A program made the translations under genes and the position numbers. A DNA stretch of 64,000 nucleotides, taken from assembly GCF_018143015.1 (NCBI RefSeq), contig NC_054753.1:31471292-31535291 (forward strand), written 5' to 3'. The notes under the pieces are model-generated. The model saw only the letters and a program-made list of their open reading frames with translations. It did not search any database and was not told where the DNA came from. This document shows, piece by piece, positions 12,618 through 24,500 of the stretch. The DNA comes from Lytechinus variegatus (Eukaryota; Echinodermata; Echinoidea; Temnopleuroida; Toxopneustidae). Every line of letters starts with the position of its first letter. The first letter of the stretch is position 1.

Positions 12618-12939
12618 CCCTAGAAAGACTTGGGGGCTATGATGGCCCCCGTTGACGCTTCGTGCGATATTTACAAAACACAAAAATATTTGAAGTGAAA
12701 TTGGGTGTACATGCATTTGCAAATAATGTTTTTCATGAATAAATTTGCATATTTTATTCATAATGAATAAAAATAGTTATTTTCAGAATTCTTAAAAATA
12801 CTCTCTTGTAGTTTATGTGGTTTGTGGTTTATGTGCGTTCCAAATTTCGGCATGATTGCGTGAACGGCTCCCGAGATCAGAAGGGGGGCCATCATGCCCC
12901 CCCCCCCAATACTTCTCAAATGGCCCAGGCCTTTTAGGG
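12618..12939. mobile_element. piggyBac-type MITE
   Basis: The element is bounded by TTAA at 12614-12617 and 12940-12943. The ends are CCCTAGAAAGACTTG on the left and an inverted ...CTTTTAGGG on the right. CCCTAGAAAG matches the terminal sequence of canonical piggyBac. Subterminal GGGGGCTATGATGGCCCCC and its counterpart GGGGGGCCATCATGCCCCCC are extra palindromes. There is no transposase ORF. Confidence 0.8.
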
Positions 12940-12943
12940 TTAA

Positions 12944-14970
12944 AGAACAGATAAATTTGAATTTCAGTTGAATTTCTCCATAGGGAAAAGAAATGCAATG
13001 GATGTGGGTATTTGGGGGAAGAAGGAAGGAAGAGCGGGCAGGCATGTGGGAAAGGAATCAATATTGAGGGCCAATTTTTATTTGCTTGTCTCTTTTTAAA
13101 AGATATATTGGACATTTTACTACACCGATAACAGAAAAAAAAGTAAGGCTTTTAATGATATTTTATGCACTTTATGTGTACATATCATGATTATGTTTAT
13201 TAAGCTATATTAAATCAACAATGTATTGGGATTATAATCTAGAGTAAACAGTGGCCCAGGACCTGGGCCCCAGGTATATATGGACCTTTGATATACTGTA
13301 AAATGTATCAAGATATGGTACATGTATACATGTACATGTAATTAATTGTATAATCTGTTCAGTACAAGTGGTGCATTGGAGACACGTAGGACCTTCTGGT
13401 GCTATTAATAGAGAAGGGATCCCCAGTATAAAAACAGTCATTTAAGAAAATTAACATTGAATTTTTTAATCCTCGGCTCTACAGGGTTGTCTTCCCATTT
13501 TCTGTGTAATATCTTGTTATCATAGATCAGAATTTAAACTTAAAATACATGTATCTAAAAACATTACCCACTCTTTTAAGGGTTGAAGTATGTTTTGGAT
13601 TTTAGTTAATTTTATCTTGTTTGCTTTTAGTACCATTTTGAAGGAGTTTTCACTCTTTTTTATTTTATATTCTTTAATATTCCCCTCCTTAAATTATGTT
13701 TGTTGTCATTTTCCTATTGTCTTTTTCTTTCCAGTAGGAAGAAACTGAAGCCTTCTTTGAGGTCTGTCTGTCATGTTCTATTTTTTTAAAAACATTTCAC
13801 AATGTATCTCGATACAAGGTGTCATCATATTTGACCATATGTAGAAAGCAGAATGTTACAGTATATTAAAACAACCTAAACATCAGTGGCCTTTCAGACA
13901 AAGCTTAGCAATGATCATAGAGCATTTTTCTATGATTGATTGCATTGACAACAATCAATCATAAATATGCATATGATTGATTGCTAACCTTCGTGTTACA
14001 GGACCCTCATCTTTCAAATTGTGAAATTGACTGCCTCTCAACCAGTTTAGAATATTTTAATTTTATTTTGGGGGACATTTCCTCCTGGTTTCGGGTGGAG
14101 GGGGCCTGTCTTTATTACATGTTTACGGTAATTAATTAAACCCACAAGTTTCACATTTGTGGCAATTTTAGAGAGTTCTTACAATGGCAATAAGATTCAA
14201 TTACAAATAGGATGGAAACCAAACTTGTTTATTTTATTTGTCATGTTGCAGTAGATAAATGTGAATGAAACCAAAATTACCAATGAAGCTCTTGAACCTG
14301 TCGGTACACAGTCAATTTGGCACAGACAATGTTATGATTTGTCATGTGATAATGTAAATGTCAATTGAATGTGTTTGTATTTAAAGTATTAACAATAGAG
14401 AGTATCATTTATCACTTGTGGGGCAAGGCAGGAAAGGGGGGGGGGGGTAGGTGACAGATAATCATCAGGATAGTCTGCTCTCGCTCCTCCTCCACCTCCT
14501 CCTCCTCTTTTTCACAATCTTCCTTACTTTTTCCTCCTGTTTTAATGACAAGGTGAATTATTTTCAGATTACTGTTTGATTCTTTGATCATTCTTTTGGC
14601 AGCAGTTCACAAATTGGGCAATAGTAACATTTTGATTCATATTGGTTACCTTTAAAATAGAAAGAAAAATACAAGAATAATGAATGAATGGCAATATAAC
14701 CATGGACCTGGTAAAGAAGGCAAATGGCAAACACATTTTAATTAATTGCTCATTCATCATGAGTAATTTTTAAAAAGTCCCATGCTCATCTTAATATCTG
14801 TACATGTCATCAGCTATATGATCAAAATGAAAATAAAAACCAATGACTTTAATAATATTAAAAGTGCAAATAAAATCATAAACATGGAATTGTCAGTGAG
14901 ATGCATAAAGGGTCACTAACATTATTGCCTGTGTCATAGTATAGTCCTTTTCTTTATCTGAGTCTCTTCC
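12944..14970. other. Noncoding, presumed intronic DNA
   Basis: No coding signal. Contains short microsatellites and a poly-G tract near 14437-14447. Confidence 0.35.
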
Positions 14971-14975
14971 CCGGA

Positions 14976-15437
14976 TGGGGTGGGGGCATTTCCATTGGTG
15001 ACCATGCGCGACCATACGAAAAGCACCCTTTTCCATATTCTGAAAATGCACCCCTTAACAAGTATTGGAAACAAGACTATACTCTTGGCAAGTATGAATT
15101 GAACCCCTACTACAGCGACATTTTAATTGTTATGTCACGGATGTCGGTTTTACCTACATCATTGGGTTTAGTCTGGCCACATCTCATGCAAATCGGACTC
15201 TAAACATGGGTACCGTAGTAATGATTGTCGGGGCAAAAACATTTTCTTTTTTATACCCTTGCAAAATTTGACCCTAAACACGTAGCTTTCCTAGCGAAAT
15301 ACATGCCCTTTTTTCATTATTTTAGTGTTTTTGGCACTCTTATTACGCTACGTACATAACGTGCCCTAATTTGAAAAAGACATCCTTTTTACATATTTTT
15401 TTGGTCTTGCATGTCAATGTAAGTGCCCCCCCCCCCT
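14976..15437 (+). mobile_element. Inverted-repeat element, family A copy 3 (degraded)
   Basis: Shows poly-G with CATTTCCATTGG, CCATGCGCGACC, AACAAGTATTGGAAAC and the inverted TGTCAATGTAAGTG-poly-C end, with internal deletions relative to copy 1. Confidence 0.7.
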
Positions 15438-17359
15438 CCGGTCCCTTCTTGCAAAAGTTACTAGTGTAAATATATATTATTTAGTTTTCAATAAATGATA
15501 ATTCTGAACAAAAATCCCTGAACAATTGTATTGTATGGAGATCATTTTTAAAAGCTGAACTACATTATGGTTTGTTGGTTATAAAATAAGGGCTAAGTCA
15601 TTATGTAGGCATCCATACATCCAATGAGAGTGCAATAAAGAACCACGACTCTTGATAATGTATCTTACATGATGCAACAAAGGGCACACTCTTTCCTTGG
15701 TAGGAGTGTTGTAGCGCATGTAGTCAGTTAGGGTGAAAGATGAGTGCTGATACACTTCTTATGACCCATAATGAAACCATGGATCTACTAGGTCCATGAT
15801 GAAACCAATCCAGGATATCTGTCCATGGCAATATTTGAGGTATATAGAGTATGATGATTGGTTGTAGGTCAGCCAGGAAAAGAAGAAGGAGGAGGGGGAG
15901 GAGGAGGAGAAAGCACCACAAATTAAAAACTTAAAAAAAAATTATGGCTTATAGTTATTGTTTTGTGGATCACTTGAAATTCTTCTTTGATAGAAAAACA
16001 TATAAAAATAATAAAACATGAAAGAAATAACGGTATTTGCCAAAATTGATCAATGATCTCTACTTTAATGCAAGATTGACTTTTATTGAATGACTGCTAG
16101 ATGAGAGACTTATCTTTTTGCCAACTCTTTGTCTTTGCAAAATATGACTATCGTTCAAATAATCTTGATTGAGAACAGTATACTTTTCCACCTTTGACTT
16201 TTATTTTAAGATGATATATTTTTCTTGTGATGCAGGGCTCTCACTGATTCAAGTAAAACCAGTGGGGCAAAAGCATTCCTCAGACAATGACACAACATTT
16301 GACCTTGCGACAATTGAAACAGTTCAGTAGAAAAAAATGTGAATGAAAATAACTTGAACTTGAATAATGAATAGTTAATCAACTTTTTATGTTATGAACA
16401 CAGTATCATCTACTTTTTAAATTCATTTTGAATTAGCATTATTGGAAGGGAAAATAAAAAAAAGTGCAGTTCCCTTTTTTTCTACTAAAAGGGAGCTTTA
16501 TATATTATTAATTATGCAGTATACATGTAGTGTACATACACTGTATTGTTGAATTTACCTAAAGATGTGTTTGACTAGCAGAATTTTGAATTGATTTTTG
16601 TTTATTTTTTTGTCTTTAATACAGTTTGTATTTCTATCGGGCAAGAAACTTGCGATCAATCGCAAGTCTATTTTCAGTTTAAGTTAATATATCAAATTTC
16701 TTGCAATTAATTGTAACTTTGTGACTGATTGCTAATCTGCTCCGTGAAACAAGGAGTGTAATCTGATTTGATACAGCTAAAATGGATCTATTGAAATTTG
16801 CAATTGATTGCAAATTATTTCTTGCAACACCCCCTATGTTTTTTATTCTAATGCAGAGCCCCCCCCCCCCCCCCGTGTAAAACAGGTCCTATCTCAATTA
16901 CTGATTAAGGCAATCCTTGCTGAAATAAAAGATAATGAAATCCTGCCGTGTCTGTCAAGAAAGCTCAGTTTTACTATTCAAATGAAAAAGGAGTTATAAA
17001 AATGGTGATGACAAAGTGTAGAAGAAAGTTTAGAATTGACATCACTTGTCGATGGACTTCCTCTTTCATTTCTGAATGCTTTGAATTTGATTTGAGAGGA
17101 AACTCACAGGCAAACCAAGAAGGGTAGGCATTTCCTGCTCAGTTTAATCATTTTATTTCTTGTGAAAGCAGCAAGCCCATCTCAATGCATCCCACCTTGT
17201 GCATTCTTTTTTAACTATTAAAGTTAAAGAAAAGAATGTATACAGTATATCTGCACAGTTTGCTATTTACAAACAATATTTTTTAAACCTTATGCTTAGT
17301 CAAAATCGTCTCCATTCAGGTATTTGATATTAGTGGATATGGTGCAAGTAACCCATAAC
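15438..17359. other. Noncoding, presumed intronic DNA
   Basis: AT-rich with no supported gene. A poly-C tract lies at about 16860-16874. Nearby TTGCAATTAATTG/CAATTGATTGCAA-like dyads at 16640-16815 are probably a decayed inverted repeat. Confidence 0.35.
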
Positions 17360-18262
17360 CAGGGGCAGTATTCTGAACATTGTCTTTTCTCCATATTTTG
17401 TCTTTTCTCAGAGATATGACAGAATCGGTATTCTGGTGGATGTCATAAATTATGTCTCTTCTCTGTTGTGCACACCAAAAATGTGTGGTTCTAAAAATGC
17501 ACATACATATATGTACATGTACAAGCAAAAGATAGACAGGGTCTAGCAGTCATAAATTTTGTCATATCTTTTAGTACCGTACCAAATATCCCAATATGCT
17601 GCCGACTTAATGTCATGCATACAATGATATTATTTAGATTAGATTGTGGTATTAATTTCACTCATCATCCATGACTATTTTCAAAAATATTTTTTCATGC
17701 TACAATTAGTAGGACCTACATATCAATTCCTCGTTTTTTTCTCTTTTTTCCTCTTTTTCTGCCTCTCTTCTAAAACTTCTTTACAGCTCCCTATCCCTCT
17801 TTGTAATCAAGCGCTTCAATATACAGTCGCGCGATGCCAGTTACTGTATAAAGGATAAGCCCCATGTGCTCATGGTCCTTAGCTGGTTGTTGTGGCATGC
17901 GCCTGTAATCCAAGCTATGTGGGAAGTTACACAGATTGATGCAGAGGTTTGAGGTTCGAGCCCTGGTCACGTCGTTCTGATGGTGACATTAAAGGTCGGT
18001 CCCAGTCGTAAATAATCATATCTGATTGATACATGTCTGACAAAACTCAAATACACACACACATCACGGGCCTTAGGGCTCCTAACGGTGATTTGATTGG
18101 TTTGCCTCTGAAAAGATGTCAGAAACTTTGAGAGATATGACAGGAAAAAGTCAATGTTCAGAATACTGATTTGTGACAATCATAGCAGTGTCACATCTCA
18201 GAGAGAAATGACAAAATTTATTACAAAAGTTATGACAGTGTTCCAGAATACCACCCCAGGGC
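17360..18262. mobile_element. Fold-back MITE upstream of PRDM2 coding exon 1
   Basis: The left arm (CAGTATTCTGAACATTG at about 17366, then GGTATTCTGGTGGATGTCA) is matched in reverse complement by the right arm (CAATGTTCAGAATACTG at about 18152, and TGACAGTGTTCCAGAATACC near 18230). Arms are a few hundred bp and diverged. The loop has been enlarged by a SINE-like insert. The right end lies about 200 bp upstream of the PRDM2 exon at 18459. Confidence 0.65.
17881..18070 (+). mobile_element. 7SL(SRP)-RNA-like SINE
   Basis: The head TGTGGCATGCGCCTGTAATC is followed by CAAGCTATGTGGGAAG. This closely follows the Alu-domain core of 7SL RNA (GGTGGCGCGTGCCTGTAGTC, CCAGCTACTCGGGAGG). A perfect Pol III B-box-like GGTTCGAGCCC lies at about 17953. 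A tail of about 100 bp follows, ending in an AC repeat (about 18052-18064). It is too short and diverged to be a functional SRP RNA gene, so a 7SL-derived or 7SL/tRNA-composite SINE is the best reading. The alternative is a tRNA SINE with chance similarity. Identity is judged by eye against the remembered mammalian 7SL sequence. Confidence 0.5.
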
Positions 18263-18458
18263 ACTATCTGTGGAATGCTTTAGTTCTGCACCAAAAGATA
18301 CCAGCAATTATAAATTCAAGCATATTACTGTTACCAGTAGTATGTAGATTGCAAACCATGTTACAATCATAGATCTATGTTATGCCCCTCTGATATGACC
18401 AATATACACAGAATATATTATATTATAACACAGAGGTATTCTTTGTTTTTTCTTGTAG

Positions 18459-18535
18459 AGCTTTGATGATGGTGTTTTGAATCAAGACCACTGAAAACTA
18501 GAAATCTGCCAGCATGTTAGAGGATATAGGAGCAG
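18459..18535 (+). CDS. prdm2: PRDM2 exon with start codon
   Basis: A strong acceptor (TTTGTTTTTTCTTGTAG) precedes the exon. There is a 55-nt 5' UTR, an ATG at 18514, then 22 coding nucleotides ending in phase 1 before donor GTATCA at 18536. An in-frame TAG at 18499-18501 shows the ATG cannot be extended upstream within this exon. The split glycine codon (G|GA) joins exactly to the PR-domain exon at 18888, giving MLEDIGAGVWAKK. Confidence 0.65.
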
Positions 18536-21500
18536 GTATCAAAGCCCCTTCTGGGCTAGAGTTCAGGCAGTCTAAGATGGAACTAACTCTAATGGGTAAC
18601 TAACTCAGTCTTTCTACTTTTTTTTAGCACAATTGAGTTACAGTCTACATGAATTCTGCAAGATTTTTTTTTTGTCTGATAACCTTTTTCAGAAATATAA
18701 TGTTGAAGTCAAATTTTTATGCAAAACTAGGATGAATAGACCTGGCTATTGACTTTTCAATCTGTTGTTGTTATCAGCTTAAGAAAATTTAATTTATATA
18801 TTACTCTCCTTGAAATCATTTATTCAATGTACTGTGTCTGTATGCCATGTACATGCAATCATGTTTTTTTCTTGATTGTTATAACAGGAGTATGGGCAAA
18901 GAAATCTGTTAGGAAGGGACGAACCTTTGGGCCTTTCATTGGTGAGAAGAGAGATTGCAGTGAGGTCTTAGATGATACATACTCTTGGGAGGTGAGTCCA
19001 TCAACACCATTTAAGCATGCAAATTTATGGTGTAAATGAAAGCTGAAGACAAAAGAAATTTATTAGTGAAGGTTTAGTGAAAATCTGTAAAAGAATAATA
19101 GAATTTATTTTTTTTGTAATAAAAGTGCAAACACCCAAGTCCTTCATATTTCAATTGCAATGGTAAATGGTCACATGGAATACACTCTTGGTCTTCAGGG
19201 AGTAGTTTGCTGTGGTTCATGACATTGTAGGTCAAGGGATCATCTTGTTTTTAATTGGTGGGGGCGGGGCACTTGTTAATTCCCCTCAACATTCAAGTGG
19301 AGGGTTTTATGATTGTTTTTCTTTTAAGTTTTGGGCATCATTTGAGGCAAAATTTACAATGTTTGTACATACAGTTCCTAAGTCCTTTAACATTTCATTG
19401 AAAACAAATTCGTCAAAATGTTTATTGGGATTTCCTTCTTCATCAATTCATTCCAACTATTTTTCATTTTACCTGTTTGTCATCCTCCATTAGATCCGAG
19501 GGCCTAAAGGAGTACGGCTTTACAGCATTGATGCATCAGAACCTTCTAAAGCAAACTGGATGAGGTACGTGAAGAGTGCCAGAAGTTTTGAGGAACAGAA
19601 CATGATTGCTACACAGTACAAGAGAAATATCTACTACAGGACACTAAGGGTATGTAATTGTTTGATCCAAATGTGATGAGGGCTTTTGGTCAATGAAATC
19701 ATAGAGGGGTGGTCGATGGAAACTGGTTACAAATAAAATGAAGTCAGGCATTAAAATAGGATTTATGGAGGGGCAAGGCAACTAAGATGAGGGGCACTTT
19801 TTAAAATAGGCTAAGCAGCAGTGGGCACCAAGGTTAAATAGGCATGTAATGAAGTACTTCGTTTATGAGATAAAGAGATATGTCACTTTATGCCAAAACC
19901 AATAATACTTTGCTTTAAAAAGTAGATCCTGAGCTTTAGTATGATACATTCTTGGTTTATTTAATAATTTCAGTGTGAAATTTTAAAGGAAAAGAGGTTT
20001 GAAATTTGAGTTGACAAGCTTCAGCAATGCAGTGAATGGGGGGTTTTCCAGTGCTCTTTTGGGTATTTCCCCTAGCCCCCATGTCATTTTTCCCTTGGTT
20101 CAGTCAAGCATGGCATATCTCTGTCAAAGCTAGTTTACATGTAGACTTAAAGTTTGGAAATAACAGTGTCACTATGATTATATTTGTATTTTGTTTCATT
20201 TATATTAACTTTTATAATTTTGATTTTTGGAAGCCAATTACTATTTTGGCTATTTTCAGAAAACCTTTCATTGCAACTATTTGTTGGTTTTGATGAGGAG
20301 GGTAATGAATAGTCTCTTTTGAAATATGAATAATGTTAGGACTTTTACTGTTATAATTCTTAGACTGTTAACTTATTCCAATATTTTGTGTACAGCCTAT
20401 AGCTGCTGGAGAAGAACTGATGTGTTGGTATAAGAACCTGTCACCCACGGCGCGTCCATTAGAGACAGCCGAGTCATTAGAGATGGAGGAGAGTGATGGC
20501 GCCCTCAACACTTCGGGAGAAAGCATCACAAGTGCCAAGTCTGATGGCAATGAATCTAAATCAGGTAAGGATCCTATGTCATTTAGATGTTAATTTACTA
20601 TTAGATAGCTTATCAGAAATAATGTCCATTGGCCCGAGTTCATATTGGTGGTTTTGAATCTTAAACAATGGACATAGGCAGAATTCATGCATTAATTACT
20701 CATGATTCACCAGTATATTGAGAAAGCACAGTAATAACTCCATGATTTTATCAAAGTGAAAATAATGACTTGTCATATTAGTTATGCAGGTAGCTAAGGG
20801 TTGCAAACAAACAGAACAAAATGGCTACACCCTTACATATCATAACATTACAGGTGAATAAATTCAAGCAAGATTTTTGAGAAGTCCTGCTTTGTAATAT
20901 TATATGTTTAGTTCTTCTTATACCGTGTTTACACATGCATCGACTTTTTGTTCAGAACCAAAAGCCAATTCTGCATCGGCATTTGATTTATCTTGCACTG
21001 TTTTTACACGCTGTCACAGCTCACAGTGCAGAATCGGCTTGCACGGCGAAAACCTGAAATGGTCCGAGCACCAACAATATACGTCATAATAAAGACAATG
21101 CTGGATCAATGTAGGTAATTATAGTACAGTGAATGAAATGCGGGCCAATTGCCGATGCAGAATTGGCTTTCTGTTTACACGAAGAAAAAAAGCCAATCCT
21201 GCATCGGCTCGCGGTTCTGAAGCTACTACTTTGGTGGTGCAAAATTGCGGATTCTGCAGTGAGAGCCGATGCAAGTTAATCGCGTTAACACGTAACAAAA
21301 AAGCTGATTCTGCATTGGCTCGCGGTTCTGAACCGCGATCCGATGCAGCGTGTAAACAAGGTATTAGATGATTAAATTCTTTAATATAATCTGAAACTTT
21401 TGATATATATATACATGTATATAAGGAAATTTTGATAGGCCTTAAAGTGGTTCATTACCACTAGTGCTGTAGCCGAACTGCCAAACCAAACCGAAGCTCG

Positions 21501-24500
21501 CCAAATTTGGCACTTCCGAACTGGACCGAACCGAACACAAATGCTTGGTTCGGTATAAAATACCAGGCACGTTTTTTGCTATTGATGTCAGTTGAGATCC
21601 CATATGGGCATTTTCACGGCGTTACACGGCACAATTTTACACACCTTTCATTGTGTGTATGACTATCTCTAACAAATGATGGGAGATTGCTTTTTCGCAT
21701 ATACATGTATTTAAATATAAAATAATTAACATTTTTATTGCTTAGTTATTAAGCGCAATAAGAATTCCACTCAATTTTTTTTTTATTACAGTACAAAGCA
21801 TTGGCCTCGTCTTTGAATCAATTCTTATCAATTTCAAAATGTTTATTAACATGAATTTATTTTTTTTCTTCATTAAATGGGAGGACATTTAAAGCTAAAC
21901 TCGTTATAATAGTGGGTGAATGCGTATATGGTAGTAATTGATCATATTTGTTTTTCATTGAATAAAAGAAAATAGTCAAGATATAAATACCTTCCTCACA
22001 AGTGACAAATCAATGGTAAAATTTCTATTTCACCTTCTGAAATGTCCTAAGAAATGAGAATAGAAATAGAATTCTAATTAACAGAAAATATCAAAAATCA
22101 AAGCAAAGCAATGCCATGAAGGAGTTTCGGGGGGGGGGGGGGGTGGCGCTTCCATTGACAACTGGATACCATGTGTGACCAAAGAAACCTGTAAAAAGGA
22201 TCTCTTTTTCAAGATAGGGCATGTTAGGTACGTAATGTAATATTACGATGTCAAAAATGCTTGAATAATTAAAAAAGGTTATATACATGTATTTTGCTAG
22301 GAAAGCTACATGTTTATGGTCCAATTTGCGAGGGTATAAAAAGGCTATACTTTATAAAGGATGGACTTTTTGCATCAACACATCTTTAGGGAGATGGGGC
22401 GGTCCCGGGAATAAGTTGTTTGTTTGTTTGCTTCTCTGATGTAATGACATACTGTACTGGAAAAGGATTACTGCTAATGCTGGGGCTGTTACTGTACATG
22501 TTTAGGGGGTAATGTTAATGTTATGTTACCAATTCTTGTTAAGGGTAGTGTTTCACATGCCAATACTTGTTAAGGGGTTCCTTTTTTAGAACATGGAAAA
22601 TACTTGTTTAGGGTGCTTTTCGAAACCCCATGTTCACGCATTGTATCCACTTGTCAATGGAAGTGGCCCAGCCCCCCCCCCACGCATTCGGGAAATAGTT
22701 GATCTAGAAGTATTTGGCCGTAATCAATCGTAGTTGTAATCGGTCATAATTGTTTTATATTTAATAAAAGAAAATAGAGAAGACATAAAAAAGTCAAAAG
22801 CAAAAGACAAAAGGTCAAAGCAAAGCAATCATGATGGCATTTGGGAAATAGATGATCTGGAAAGTAAAAACAAAACAAGGTGCACTTTGCTGCTGTTATA
22901 CTGGTAAAATTCACATTCTGAATATGAAGTGTTCTTCCAAAGTCAATATCAGTTTTGTCCTGAATGATCCATGCTGGTGATTTCACAACTGAAAGTGCAT
23001 AGTACAGTCCCATGTACTAATTTTCGTGCTGAAAATGTGTTTGACGTCACTTACTGTAGATCTTTAAGGACTAAGAATGCACTGATAATTTATCTTCTTA
23101 GAGTAATTAATTGACCATATTAAACCACTTTTAAGAAAATATGGACTTAGGAAATCATATCATATTATTTGGAAAATGAATTTTACCAGTTTAATAGCAG
23201 TTGAGTAGAGATTCTGTCTCATGGTTCAACATTCCTGATCAACAATCTCTCAGTCGGAATAGCTGTGTTCGTTATGACATTGTAATCAATCACAATCATA
23301 TATACATTAAATAATCCTGAAAAAAAATATTCTGTTCATTGAAATTCTGTTTCTATCATCATTCTCTCATTTTCTTTTTTTCCTTTGGTAATTTTATTAA
23401 ATTTGAAATGAAAATATGAGTTTTACTACTATTTTTAACAAAATGAATAAAATAAATTTATGCAACAATTTTTATAACCATTCGTTTTTAAAAACAAAAT
23501 TTATTTCAAGTATGTGACAGACATTGGTTACAACTAATATTACATGGTTTAGGGCTAGCAACCTTTTTAAAAAATGTTTTTGAAACTTATTTAGTCATAC
23601 ATTGCTGAACCCCGAACCAAACCAAAGTTGGGAAGAAAAAAATTCCCGAACTCTATTGAACTAAACCCAAACATTGGGCCTGACTAGCAGCACTAATTAC
23701 CACAGTTGTTGATGACTCTGAATTTCTTATTAATGCATTTCTTCATTTCACTGGTCCAACAGTCTTCCTTCACTGGACAGTTCATGTTAAAAAAAATTTG
23801 GTATGAATCGGCCCTAGGAAATTAAATAACTTTCCCATCCTGTAAAACCTGATGATGCAATTGACTTCCAGATAAGGAGATGATCAGAGATTAAGATAAA
23901 ATATGGTTCCACTCCCTTGCATGACTAATCAGAGTCAAATGTGAACTTTGACCATGATATGGGTAATTTACTGTCTTAAACATCAGGACCATCTTAAGAC
24001 AAAGGGAAGTGATTGATTATGAAGCTCATTTTCATGATTGATTGTATTGCTTATTATGTGAAATCTGTTTTGAAATCAACAGAATGATGAATTTATAAGC
24101 GCTGTGTTACAGTTCCTTTATAAGTGGTAATTAAGAGGATGTTTGTTTTCATCTTTGTTGGAAAATGAATAGGGGCATGCGCTCCCCCACATGAATATTT
24201 ATATTGAAAGCAGATAGAAAACATATACATTTACTGACAAAATTATGTTTTTATTTTGTATAGTCTACTCATTAATGTTATTATTTTTTTATTTAGATGG
24301 TGACAGCTATGATATGCAGATGCCAATCTTGGAGAAAATGGAGACATCAGATATTGTCCCATCCCAGCTGGACACCAACATGTCTACAGAGTCAGAGAAC
24401 AGAGCCAAGGTACCAAGTCACCTTGATGTTATGGGTCATGATGAGATGGATGACAAGGTTGCAGAACCACCTCTCATCTCTCCCATCTATCCTTCCAACA

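Noticed and set aside
18749-18887. N-terminal extension of the PRDM2 PR exon through the open frame upstream
   Set aside because: Phase, a clear ATAACAG acceptor and the matching split glycine codon from 18535 place the exon start at 18888; the upstream frame is intronic.
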